A stretch of 64,000 nt of DNA from Synechococcus sp. MW101C3. Lineage in GTDB: Bacteria > Cyanobacteriota > Cyanobacteriia > PCC-6307 > Cyanobiaceae. The notes under the pieces were generated by a model. The model saw only the letters and a list, made by a program, of their open reading frames with translations. It made no database searches and had not been told where the DNA came from. Numbering within the stretch: position 1 is the first letter of the stretch; every line of letters starts with the position of its first letter. Positions 50,786 through 58,423 of this stretch are shown here, piece by piece. The DNA lies in the NCBI RefSeq assembly GCF_002252635.1, contig NZ_NQKX01000003.1, positions 1-64,000 on the forward strand, read 5' to 3'. Made by a program: the position numbers and the translations under genes.

Positions 50786-51824
50786 GTCTTCCCTGCGCCT
50801 GCTCGCCCTTTCCGCGGCAGGTTCCCTGCTGCTGCTGACCAGCTGCGGCGGCTCGACGCCAGCCCCGGGCGACGCGGCCGGCAGCGGCGGCGAACGGCAG
50901 GAGCTGTTGCTGGTCAGCTACGCCGTCACCAAAGGCGCCTACGACCGCCTGCTGCCGAAGTTCATCGCGTCCTGGAAAGCGAAAACAGGCCAGGAGCTCG
51001 CGATCAAAACCAGCTACGGCGGTTCCGGCACCCAGACCCGGGCGGTGATCGATGGCCTCGATGCCGATGTGGTCACCCTGGCCCTGGCCGCGGACGTGCA
51101 CAAACTCGAGGAGTCCGGGTTTGTGGATCCCGGCTGGGAAAAGGAATTCCCCAACGCGAGCATCATCACCAACTCCGCCGTGGCCTTCCTGGTGCGGCCC
51201 GGCAACCCCAAGCGCATCGCCAGCTGGGCCGATCTGACCAAGCCCGGCATCACGGTGGTAACGGCCAACCCGAAAACCTCCGGGGGTGCCCGCTGGAATT
51301 TCCTGGGCCTGTGGGGCTCGGTGACCCAGTCCGGCGGCAGCCAGCAAAAGGCCGAGACGTTTGTCTCCGGCGTCTACAAGAACGTCGATAACCTGCCCAA
51401 GGATGCCCGCGAAGCCTCCGACGTGTTCCTCAAGCGCGACCAGGGGGATGTGCTGTTGAATTACGAAAACGAAGCGATCCTGGCCACCCGCAGCGGTGTG
51501 CTCAAGGATCCCTTCGTGGTGCCGGAGCTCAACATCCGCATCGAAGGTCCTGTGGCCGTGGTCGACAAGGTGGTGGAGCGCAAGGGCACGCGCAAGGCCG
51601 CCGAAGCCCTGGCCGCCTATCTGTTCAGCGAAGAGGCCCAGGCCGTTTTTGCCGAGGAGGGATTCCGCCCCACCAACCCCACGGTCTGGGCGCGCGTGAA
51701 GGGTCGCTTTGCCCCAGTGAAGACCTTCTTCACGGTGGCCGACTTCGGCGGCTGGCCCAAGGTGAACAAAGAGTTCTTCGGCGACGGCGGGCTCTGGGAC
51801 CGTCTATTCGCCAACACCCGCTGA
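50778..51824 (+). CDS. sbpA2: Sulfate ABC transporter substrate-binding protein, copy 2 (lipoprotein)
   Basis: A 348-residue paralogue of copy 1. It begins with a lipoprotein signal (LLALSAAGSLLLLTSCGG with lipobox LLTSC), so it should be membrane-anchored, unlike copy 1. The body shows LLVSYAVTKGAYDRLLPKFI, TSYGGSGTQTRAVIDGLDAD, VTANPKTSGGARWNFLGLWG and FGGWPKVNKEFF. Both copies keep the same binding loops, so both probably bind sulfate or thiosulfate. The start is a GTG inside the candidate operator. Confidence 0.93.
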   Translation: MVKSSLRLLALSAAGSLLLLTSCGGSTPAPGDAAGSGGERQELLLVSYAVTKGAYDRLLPKFIASWKAKTGQELAIKTSYGGSGTQTRAVIDGLDADVVTLALAADVHKLEESGFVDPGWEKEFPNASIITNSAVAFLVRPGNPKRIASWADLTKPGITVVTANPKTSGGARWNFLGLWGSVTQSGGSQQKAETFVSGVYKNVDNLPKDAREASDVFLKRDQGDVLLNYENEAILATRSGVLKDPFVVPELNIRIEGPVAVVDKVVERKGTRKAAEALAAYLFSEEAQAVFAEEGFRPTNPTVWARVKGRFAPVKTFFTVADFGGWPKVNKEFFGDGGLWDRLFANTR

Positions 51825-51831
51825 GCCGACC

Positions 51832-52641
51832 ATGTGTGAGCTGCTGGCCCTCAACGCGAATACCCCCACCGACATGGGCTTCTCCTTCCGGGGGCTGAGC
51901 CGCCGCGGGGGGGCCACCGGCGAGCATGCCGACGGCTGGGGGCTGGCCAGCTTCACCCCCGATGGCCATGGCCTCACCGTGCTGCGGGAGGACGCCCCCG
52001 CCGCCTTCTCCGCCCTGGCGGATCAGCTGGCGGAGCGCTCCCCCAAGGCACTGGTGAGCATCGCCCACATCCGCAAGGCCACCCGCGGTGTGGTGGCCCT
52101 CGACAACTGCCATCCCTTTGCGCGGTCCTGGCAGGGCCAGCGCTGGGTGTTCGCCCACAACGGGGATCTTCAGGGGGAGATTCCGCTGGGAGATCAGCAC
52201 CGCCCCTGCGGCAGCACCGACAGTGAAGCAGCCTTCTGCTGGATCCTGCAGCAGCTCGATGCGGCCCAGCCCGATCCGGAGAATCCCGCCGCCCTCTTCG
52301 AGTTGTTGCACCACGGCGCCGCCGAGCTGGCACAGAGGGGCACCTTCAATGTGCTGATCAGCAATGGCCGCTGGCTGTTCGCCAGCGCCACCACCCGGCT
52401 GCACTGGCTCACCCGCCGGGCGCCGTTTGGCAGGGCCACCCTGGCCGATCTGCCCCTGCAGGTGGATTTTTCCTGCGTGACAACCGCCAAGGATGTGGTG
52501 ACAATCCTCAGCACCGAGCCGCTCACCACCGATGAACAGTGGCAGCCCTTCGCGCGCGGGGAATCGATGCTGCTGATCGACGGGGAAATCCGGCGCCGCC
52601 TGCAGCCCGGCAGGAAGGAATTGCAGAGCCTTCAGGTGTGA
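51832..52641 (+). CDS. Class II glutamine amidotransferase (YafJ-like)
   Basis: A 269-residue Ntn-type amidotransferase with the catalytic Cys2 (MCELLALNANTP), GEHADGWGLASF, SIAHIRKATRGVVALDNCHP and VFAHNGDLQGEIPLG. STDSEAAFCWIL completes the glutamine-binding site. These proteins form a stand-alone branch related to EgtC and YafJ; the substrate is unknown, though EgtC removes glutamyl groups in ergothioneine synthesis. It starts 7 bases after the sbpA2 stop and may share its transcript. Confidence 0.88.
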   Translation: MCELLALNANTPTDMGFSFRGLSRRGGATGEHADGWGLASFTPDGHGLTVLREDAPAAFSALADQLAERSPKALVSIAHIRKATRGVVALDNCHPFARSWQGQRWVFAHNGDLQGEIPLGDQHRPCGSTDSEAAFCWILQQLDAAQPDPENPAALFELLHHGAAELAQRGTFNVLISNGRWLFASATTRLHWLTRRAPFGRATLADLPLQVDFSCVTTAKDVVTILSTEPLTTDEQWQPFARGESMLLIDGEIRRRLQPGRKELQSLQV

Positions 52642-52716
52642 GCGTGGCGCCCAAGGTTTGTGCGTGAGCTCACAGCTCAGGCTGCTGATGCAAGCCCACC
52701 AGTCAGCAGCGAGCGC

Positions 52717-53148
52717 TCAGATGAAAAACATCGGCTGGGGCTGGAGCCGTTTGTTTCGCTCCACCAGCAGATCGGCCAGGGTGGTGCTGGAGAGCAACGA
52801 AGCGCGCGCCTCATCCAGCTTCTGATCCAATGCCTTGAGCACCTGAAATTCCGGGTCGTCGCGGTCGCCCTGGCGCTCGTTACTGGATTCACCTTCCAGG
52901 CAGATCTCCACCGCGGCGATGGTGATGTCCCCGGGCGGCCGGGCCAGCTGGAAACCACCGCGTGGTCCCCGGATGCTGGTGAGAAAGCCATCCTTGCGCA
53001 GGGCCGTAAGCATCTGCTCGAGATAGCGCACCGGAATGCCATGCCGGCGACAGATGTCACCGGTCTGCCGCAGTTCACCGGTGCCATGGGCATCGGCCAG
53101 ATCGATCAGGGCGATCAGGCCGTATTCCGTTTTCGCGCTGAACGCCAT
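52717..53148 (-). CDS. Rrf2-family transcriptional regulator
   Basis: A 143-residue winged-helix regulator: MAFSAKTEYGLIALIDLADA, HGIPVRYLEQMLTALRKDGF and SIRGPRGGFQLARPP match the Rrf2 fold. The cysteines of the Fe-S-binding type (IscR, NsrR) are absent; a single CLEG remains. It therefore resembles the CymR branch, which governs cysteine/sulfur metabolism with CysK, but this is only an inference. The nearby sulfate genes fit that idea. The ATG at 53148 is preferred to 53190. Confidence 0.85.
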   Translation of the reverse strand: MAFSAKTEYGLIALIDLADAHGTGELRQTGDICRRHGIPVRYLEQMLTALRKDGFLTSIRGPRGGFQLARPPGDITIAAVEICLEGESSNERQGDRDDPEFQVLKALDQKLDEARASLLSSTTLADLLVERNKRLQPQPMFFI

Positions 53149-53241
53149 GGCCCTTGTCACCGACGTTCCACTGTGCCAGGCAAAAGACACTTCACCGGTA
53201 GGAAAGCCTGCCCAGGCCTGAGCACGAGCAGGCAGCCGGGC

Positions 53242-53478
53242 TCAGAAGCAGAACGGCAGGAACTGGGTGCGGCAGGCGACGTAACCGTCGACGAGCGGAC
53301 CGAGGCCGATTTGGTGGGCGATGCCGGCGCCGGTGAGGGCCTCGGTGAGGATGCCGATCACGATGCCGAGCATCGCGGCGCGGCCGTTGAAGCGCTCGGC
53401 GCGCTGGAGCTGCTCCATGTGCAGCTGCTGCTCATCCCGCTCAGGGGCGTAACGGGCGTTGATGGGGGTGTTGGTCAT
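53242..53478 (-). CDS. High-light-inducible chlorophyll-binding protein, long form
   Basis: A 78-residue hli (Hlip/SCP) protein with one chlorophyll-binding helix: RAERFNGRAAMLGIVIGILT, where the E..NGR..M signature binds chlorophyll, followed by EALTGAGIAHQIGLG. Such proteins protect photosystem assembly and excess-light dissipation in the thylakoid. A C-terminal tail with CRTQFLPFCF is unusual and cysteine-containing. It is the last gene of a small operon. The ATG at 53478 (MTNTPINAR) is chosen. Confidence 0.85.
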   Translation of the reverse strand: MTNTPINARYAPERDEQQLHMEQLQRAERFNGRAAMLGIVIGILTEALTGAGIAHQIGLGPLVDGYVACRTQFLPFCF

Positions 53479-53578
53479 GGCTGGAGGGGCGGGGGATCGG
53501 GTGAGCGGGAGAAAAAGGAACGTGAGCCGGGGAGCCGCAGGTCTGGCGAGGAAGAAAAGGTCAGCCCGAAACCGGCCG

Positions 53579-53659
53579 TCAGTTGGAAGCCGGAGCGGGC
53601 TGGAGCAGGGCGCCCACCAACCAGGTGCCAAACAGAACGAGAGCGATGGTGGCGGTCAT
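53579..53659 (-). CDS. 26-residue membrane mini-protein
   Basis: A 26-residue peptide, MTATIALVLFGTWLVGALLQ followed by PAPASN, consisting of one membrane helix with a short tail. Its start overlaps the stop of the upstream 38-residue gene as ATGA, which strongly suggests real translation. It lies between two hli genes, so a role with Hlips or photosystem assembly is possible. The length is below usual gene-finder limits. Confidence 0.55.
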   Translation of the reverse strand: MTATIALVLFGTWLVGALLQPAPASN

Positions 53660-53772
53660 TGGCTTTTCGAGGCGAGATCGCTGGGGCGGGTCAGCATGAA
53701 GGTCACCATGCCGGTGAGCACCACCACGAGGGCGAAGACAGCGGCGATCGAAGCGGTGTAATCGGTGTCCAT
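53656..53772 (-). CDS. 38-residue membrane mini-protein
   Basis: A 38-residue protein with one central membrane helix (SIAAVFALVVVLTGMVTFML) and a short charged tail (TRPSDLASKSQ). Only 5 bases separate its start from the upstream hli stop, and its stop overlaps the next mini-gene as ATGA. The form resembles small photosystem-associated subunits, but I cannot name it. Confidence 0.6.
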   Translation of the reverse strand: MDTDYTASIAAVFALVVVLTGMVTFMLTRPSDLASKSQ

Positions 53773-53777
53773 GACGA

Positions 53778-53918
53778 TCAGGAGAGGCCGAGCTGGGAAA
53801 GGATGCCCTGACCGGTGAGCAGCTCGGTGCCGAGCCCGATCACGAAGCCGAGCATGGCCAGGCGGCCATTCCAGGTTTCGGCGAAGGCGACAAAACCGAA
53901 GCGGGAGGATTCAGCCAT
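53778..53918 (-). CDS. High-light-inducible chlorophyll-binding protein, short form
   Basis: A 46-residue hli protein: FVAFAETWNGRLAMLGFVIG carries the chlorophyll-binding E..NGR..M signature, and GLGTELLTGQGILSQLGL completes the helix end. It is the first gene of the operon hli - 38 aa - 26 aa - hli. Too short for many gene finders, but the motif is unambiguous. An hli promoter should lie upstream, in 53919-54125, where TGTAAC and TGTGAC occur 14 bases apart. Confidence 0.9.
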   Translation of the reverse strand: MAESSRFGFVAFAETWNGRLAMLGFVIGLGTELLTGQGILSQLGLS

Positions 53919-54125
53919 GGGGTGTTGCGGAATGTTTCATTGACTGTAACAGATTGTGACGGGGTTGGGCGGCCAGCCCGTTTCCGTCGGCTGGCCACCG
54001 AACCGATCACGCCGATCCGATCGAACCGGCAGGTCCAACCGTTCCTCGGCAGCGCTCTGCCATGGGGATCGGCACGGCCCAGCCCCTCAACCCAATCCGC
54101 AGCCCAATTCCCGCAGCCAGCTCAC

Positions 54126-54809
54126 TCAGAAGAGAGAGTCCGCCGTTAGCCGTTCCAGATAGCTAACGGCCCAGTCCTCAGCTGCCACCCCAGCAGGAAC
54201 CAGGCGGAGGAAGGCCTCACTGCCCATCAATTCCTTGAGCGCTTCGCCCAGCCGTTCATTCGAGCGGCTGTGGGGCAGGCGCTGGTTGAGGGTGTGATGG
54301 ATCTGCTGCAGATACCAGACAGTGCCATCGAGACCGGCGTTGAAGCGGGTCCAGCTGTCGGACTTGCGGCGGGCATCCAGCACCATGTCCTGGGCGTTGT
54401 GGGCCTTGTCGGCGGCGGTCACCAGCAGGGAATCCGGCGACACGGTCTGCAGGTGCTCCACATAGCGTGTCTTGCGCAGGATCCAGGGCTCCTTTTCTCC
54501 GCCCGCCACCACAGCCCCGCTGGTGTCCGTGCAATCCGCCACCATGCGGCCGACCCGCTCGCCAAACGGCGCGGCGATCTGGTGCTGGCTGACGCCCGCA
54601 TCTTCGATGGCGTCGTGCAGCAGCGCCGCAATGGCCTGATCTTCATCGCCGCCGTCTTCCCAGACCAGGGAGCTGACGGCGATCAGGTGGGAGATGTAGG
54701 GCACGTTCGGCTTGCCCTTGCGGCGCTGGGGGCGGTGCAGTTCATCGGCCCAGGTCAGGGCCTGGCTGTAGCGGCTCGTGATCACCATGGGCTGCGCGGG
54801 GTCACTCAA
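54126..54809 (-). CDS. HD-domain hydrolase (SpoT/MESH1-like)
   Basis: A 227-residue HD-domain protein. YISHLIAVSSLVWEDGGDED and AIAALLHDAIEDAGVS contain the metal-binding His and HD..ED set of the (p)ppGpp hydrolase family, and LLVTAADKAHNAQDMV the later conserved Asp-Lys segment. There is no synthetase or regulatory domain, so it may be a small alarmone hydrolase that clears (p)ppGpp. Its start overlaps the end of the TspO-like gene by 8 bases. Confidence 0.85.
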   Translation of the reverse strand: MSDPAQPMVITSRYSQALTWADELHRPQRRKGKPNVPYISHLIAVSSLVWEDGGDEDQAIAALLHDAIEDAGVSQHQIAAPFGERVGRMVADCTDTSGAVVAGGEKEPWILRKTRYVEHLQTVSPDSLLVTAADKAHNAQDMVLDARRKSDSWTRFNAGLDGTVWYLQQIHHTLNQRLPHSRSNERLGEALKELMGSEAFLRLVPAGVAAEDWAVSYLERLTADSLF

Positions 54810-55269
54810 AGCGTTGGGGGCGTCCGCTATTGAGCTGCTGCATCTGCCAGGTCACGAAGGTGCCCACCGGGCTCCAGAGCAGATATGGCACCAGCAGCAG
54901 AGCCGCCAGCCCTGACATCTGCAACACCACCACGGTGAGCGCCAGACCCCACACCCAGCCGGCGAATCCCACAGCGGTGCCGTTGGCGAGGCGGCGCGTG
55001 CGGCAGATCAGCCAGGTGTAGCTCTGAACCCAGACCAGAAGCCCGAAGTAGCCCGCCATCAGCCCCCAGCTCCGGCTGGCATCCCAGGCCAGCAGCGCCG
55101 AGGCATAGAAGCAGGCGTAGATCGCCACCCAGATCGCCGGAATCAGGCGCTCAAAGGTGAGCCAGGCGGGACGGCGCAGGCGGATGAACCAGGCGAACTG
55201 GTCCCGTCCGGGGTTGAGCAGCACCCCCACCGCCACCATCACCAGCAGGATCAGCAGGGCAGCGACCAT
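54802..55269 (-). CDS. TspO/MBR-like membrane protein
   Basis: A 155-residue protein with five hydrophobic helices. RLRRPAWLTFERLIPAIWVA near the start and PYLLWSPVGTFVTWQMQQLN at the end resemble the TspO/MBR family, whose usual W..P.W and PY..W segments bind tetrapyrroles or sterols. The match is partial, as the middle loops differ. It would sit in the inner or thylakoid membrane. It is upstream of the HD hydrolase gene with a small overlap. Confidence 0.7.
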   Translation of the reverse strand: MVAALLILLVMVAVGVLLNPGRDQFAWFIRLRRPAWLTFERLIPAIWVAIYACFYASALLAWDASRSWGLMAGYFGLLVWVQSYTWLICRTRRLANGTAVGFAGWVWGLALTVVVLQMSGLAALLLVPYLLWSPVGTFVTWQMQQLNSGRPQRFE

Positions 55270-55353
55270 GGCGCTCGAAACAGTCCCCTCCAGCCTGGCG
55301 CGCCCTTCGCCGCGTGGGCCCCACCGCGACCGCCCAAGCTGGACCCGGAGTCT

Positions 55354-55752
55354 GTGGATGCTGCCGTGGCTGATGCGCCCTATCTGATCTGTCTGGCCCT
55401 GCTCGAGCAGGGAGGTCAGCGGGCCATGCCGCTCAATGGCCTCTCACAGAAGGAGGCGATCGCCCCAGGCTCAGGCCCGGGCGAGCCGGGCAAGACCCTG
55501 GCCCTGGAGCTGCTGGTCCGCTTGTGGCAGCGCAGCGACGCACAGCCGATGAGCCGTTGCGGCGGCGACGCCAGCCTGCTGCTGCTGCAGCTCCCTCTGG
55601 CGGTGATGCAGGAGCAGCTGCCAGCACTCAAGGCCCGCTGGATCCGCGATGGCGACACCGCGGTGCTGCTCGATCAGCTGCGCCAACGGGGCGAAGGACT
55701 TTGGCGGCTGAGCCTGGCCCGCTACGAACCGCTCACCTTCACGGCACTGTGA
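55354..55752 (+). CDS. Hypothetical protein
   Basis: A 132-residue soluble protein starting with GTG (MDAAVADAPYLICLALLEQG). It is helical and Leu/Gln-rich (GKTLALELLVRLWQRSDAQP, LPLAVMQEQLPALKARWIRD, AVLLDQLRQRGEGLWRLSLA). Family not recognised. It diverges from the TspO-like gene with an 84-base gap that would hold both promoters. Confidence 0.55.
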   Translation: MDAAVADAPYLICLALLEQGGQRAMPLNGLSQKEAIAPGSGPGEPGKTLALELLVRLWQRSDAQPMSRCGGDASLLLLQLPLAVMQEQLPALKARWIRDGDTAVLLDQLRQRGEGLWRLSLARYEPLTFTAL

Positions 55753-55794
55753 AGGCTCAGAAGGAAGGGATGACGTTGGATGCAGGGGCTCACA

Positions 55795-55839
55795 GTGCTG
55801 GGCCTTGCTGTGCTGGGCCTTGTTGTGCTCGGCCGTGGT
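55795..55839 (+). repeat. 15-base tandem repeat, three units
   Basis: GTGCTGGGCCTTGCT, GTGCTGGGCCTTGTT and GTGCTCGGCCGTGGT follow one another at 55795-55839, with a partial fourth unit. They lie just downstream of the hypothetical gene at 55354 and near the convergent Nif11 gene. A slippage origin is likely. Confidence 0.65.
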
Positions 55840-55898
55840 GTGCTCTCTGTGGCGGCCGCAGGATGGGTTCCATGCAGGCCCGAGGGAGTGTTCCGCTC

Positions 55899-56114
55899 TC
55901 AGCTGTATTCGCCAGGCACGTCGTTCTTGCGTACCGTCACCTTGTCGAATTTCTGGCCGGACGCCCGCAGCAGCTCGTCCCCTGAGAACTCAAAACCCAG
56001 CTTGATGGCGATCTGAGCCACGTCGTCGGCTGTGGAAGCCGCCAGCACCTGCTGCTTCAACGCCGCGTCGTTCTGCATGCGGAGGAGAAAGGCCTTGAGC
56101 TGTTCGCGCGACAT
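55899..56114 (-). CDS. Nif11-domain protein without a modified-peptide core
   Basis: A 71-residue protein with a Nif11-like domain: MSREQLKAFLLRMQNDAALK, the LAASTADDVAQIAIKLGF segment and SGDELLRASG. Nif11-type leaders often precede peptides cut after a double glycine, as in prochlorosins. Here no Gly-Gly site or Cys/Ser/Thr-rich core follows; the protein ends FDKVTVRKNDVPGEYS. It is therefore probably a stand-alone Nif11 protein. No lanthionine synthetase gene is near. The ATG at 56114 is preferred to one at 56246. Confidence 0.78.
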   Translation of the reverse strand: MSREQLKAFLLRMQNDAALKQQVLAASTADDVAQIAIKLGFEFSGDELLRASGQKFDKVTVRKNDVPGEYS

Positions 56115-56603
56115 GGGGCCCAGGCCAACCTGCCAGCATTGTCCCTGACGGCATGTGACGGCATCTGACGGCGAGGTCAGGTGCAGGCGGAAGCAGGGCT
56201 CGGTGCATGGCGCATCGGGCGCAGATCCTGGAGGGGCGCTGGCCATGGTGATCCCTAGTGCTCACAGGCGAAAGGTGTGAACGAAGGCAGGCAAACGCAA
56301 ACCGAAGACAAGGCCTACCTAGCAATCGTTGAGAGGATGGTCTGGAAGCTGTGACATTGGGGCTTGATAGGGGCGGGCTGGGCTGGATGTCACTGAATGT
56401 CTGATGTCAGCTGCCGGTGATGGCTCAGCAGGTGATGACTCAGCAGGTGATGCCTTCTCAGTCGTTGCGTTGCTCGCTGTTGCACGTCTTGGCTGAGTAC
56501 TCACTTGCTCGATACAACCTGGTCGTGTTCTGTTTGGCCGGGCGGCACACAATTCCTCAGCCACCCCTACAGTCGATCAGCGACTTGATCCATACGCCAC
56601 GCC
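56115..56603. other. Intergenic stretch with a short tandem repeat
   Basis: About 490 bases with no supported gene. It contains CTCAGCAGGTGATGA (56424-56438) followed by CTCAGCAGGTGATGC (56439-56453), a 15-base tandem pair. A minus-strand frame through it is low-complexity (SPAESSPAEPSPAAD) and not convincing. The lipid kinase promoter should lie at the right end. Confidence 0.45.
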
Positions 56604-57512
56604 ATGGCAGACAGATCGGGAAAACCCATCCTCCTGTTGATCAATCTTCACTCCAAGCAGGGGCTTGAACGGTTCGGTGAGGTGGTGGCGGCCTTCAACT
56701 CTCTGGGCGTGAGATACATCATCGGCCAGGTGATGCGGTCAGAAGATTTTTCGCACTGCATCCGTTGGCACCAGGACGAGGTGTCTGCTGTGGTCATCGG
56801 CGGTGGCGACGGCACCTTGAACCTGGCGATCGATGCGCTGCTGGAGACAAACCTTCCCCTGGGCCTTCTACCCCTGGGCACGGCCAACGACCTGGCCCGC
56901 ACCCTGAGTCTGCCTCTGACGCTGGCCGAGGCCTGCAGCGTGGTAGCCAACGGACATCGCCAGACCATCGACCTTGGCCGGGTGAACGGCAAGTATTTCT
57001 TCAACGTGGCCAGTTGCGGGTTGAGCATCAAGATCACAGATGCGCTCTCCAAAGACCTCAAGAAGCGCTGGGGAATCCTTGCCTATGGGATCGCGGCGGC
57101 GAAGGCGTTGCTGACGCTGCGACGTTTCGATGCCGAGATCCATATCGATGGGGAACAGATCCTCCGTCGCCGTACCCTGCAGATCGCCGTAGGCAACGGA
57201 GTGTTCTACGGCGGTGGGCTCACCGTGGTGAAGGATGCCGCCATCGACGACCAGCGGCTGGATCTCTACAGCCTGGAAATCCCCCATTGGTGGCAACTCT
57301 TCTTCGTGCTGCCGGCGTTGAAGTCTGGACGTGGCAACTCCCGTTTCGGCATCCACCGCTGGCAGGGCAGAACCTTCGAGGTGCACACGCGATTGCGGAA
57401 GCGCGTCAACACTGACGGAGAGGTCACCACCAAAACCCCTGCCGTGTTTGAGCTGTGCCCCGCCGTGCTCGAAGTGTTTGTGCCGGCGCCCACCTCGACG
57501 GCGGACGACTGA
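56604..57512 (+). CDS. Diacylglycerol/lipid kinase family protein
   Basis: A 302-residue lipid kinase (YegS/DgkB-like). The DAGK catalytic domain shows LLLINLHSKQGLERFGEVVA, the nucleotide loop VVIGGGDGTLNLAIDALLE and LGLLPLGTANDLARTLSLPL. A beta-sandwich C-terminal domain includes FFNVASCGLSIKITDALS and VNTDGEVTTKTPAVFEL. It phosphorylates diacylglycerol, ceramide or a related lipid using ATP at the membrane face. It stands alone and ends 10 bases before a convergent methyltransferase gene. Confidence 0.92.
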   Translation: MADRSGKPILLLINLHSKQGLERFGEVVAAFNSLGVRYIIGQVMRSEDFSHCIRWHQDEVSAVVIGGGDGTLNLAIDALLETNLPLGLLPLGTANDLARTLSLPLTLAEACSVVANGHRQTIDLGRVNGKYFFNVASCGLSIKITDALSKDLKKRWGILAYGIAAAKALLTLRRFDAEIHIDGEQILRRRTLQIAVGNGVFYGGGLTVVKDAAIDDQRLDLYSLEIPHWWQLFFVLPALKSGRGNSRFGIHRWQGRTFEVHTRLRKRVNTDGEVTTKTPAVFELCPAVLEVFVPAPTSTADD

Positions 57513-57522
57513 CGCCAGCCGC

Positions 57523-58308
57523 TTACAGCTTCCGCCCCCAGCTGATCAGCATCAGCACGCCCGCGTAGGCCTCGCCGTCGCGGTAGTGCTCAAGCCAGTC
57601 CAGCGCCTCAGGTTGCTCAGCGGCGAGCTTGCGGGCATTGTCCTCAATGCCGAAGAGCAGATCCGATTCCGCGAATCCGTGGGTGGGCAGCCAGATCTCC
57701 TCGCGTTGCAGCTCGCCAATACCGGCAGCGCTCAGCAGGTCGGGCAGGGCGCGGCCGATCCAGGGATTCTGGAACGAACGGATCCAGTCGTGCTGGATGC
57801 GCTCACTCACCCCGCTGTGGGGACCACCCAGCAGGAACGTGCCCCAATCGGGTTCAGCGCACAGCACCACCCCGCCCCGGCGGGTGACGCGGGCCATCTC
57901 CTTCACCACCAGTTCCGGCTGCGCGATGTGTTGCAGTGCCCGGTCGATGCGCACCGCATCAAAGCTGCCGGAGACAAATGGCAGGGCCTTGGCATCCGCC
58001 AGCTGGAAGCTGGCCGCTGTGGCGCTGTGGCGCGTCTGGGCGGCAGCCAGCAGCGTGCGGCTGCAGTCGGCGCCAACGGCACGCGCGCCGGCAGCCACCA
58101 TCTGGACCACATCGTCGCCGAGGCCGCAGGCCACATCCAGCGCGGTACATCCGGGCACGAGCTGCAGCGCGGCGAGGGCGCGGGCCTTGTAGGCACGGCC
58201 GGCCGGCAACTGGTGCAGGCAATCGAGGCAGCGGACGCACGCCTCCGGTGCAGTGGCATCCACATCCCGGAAGCCAATGGGCAACGGCACGGAGGGGGTG
58301 TCGGTCAT
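57523..58308 (-). CDS. SAM-dependent class I methyltransferase
   Basis: A 261-residue methyltransferase of the UbiE/Methyltransf-11/25 type. Motif I is ALDVACGLGDDVVQMVAAGA, followed by ADAKALPFVSGSFDAVRIDR and a post-motif RVTRRGGVVLCAEPDWGTF. The order matches small-molecule methyltransferases acting on quinones, sterols or tocopherols; the exact acceptor cannot be told. An N-terminal pair CVRCLDC is unusual. It is convergent with the lipid kinase gene. Confidence 0.85.
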   Translation of the reverse strand: MTDTPSVPLPIGFRDVDATAPEACVRCLDCLHQLPAGRAYKARALAALQLVPGCTALDVACGLGDDVVQMVAAGARAVGADCSRTLLAAAQTRHSATAASFQLADAKALPFVSGSFDAVRIDRALQHIAQPELVVKEMARVTRRGGVVLCAEPDWGTFLLGGPHSGVSERIQHDWIRSFQNPWIGRALPDLLSAAGIGELQREEIWLPTHGFAESDLLFGIEDNARKLAAEQPEALDWLEHYRDGEAYAGVLMLISWGRKL

Positions 58309-58423
58309 GGCCGTCCCTCGGTGGGATCCAGCTGCTCACCCAGCCATGCCACCGGTAGCAGCAGCAGCATCAGCAGCGCGGACTGGCACCGCGGCTCGAA
58401 GTGGTGCGGAACAGCTTCCAACG

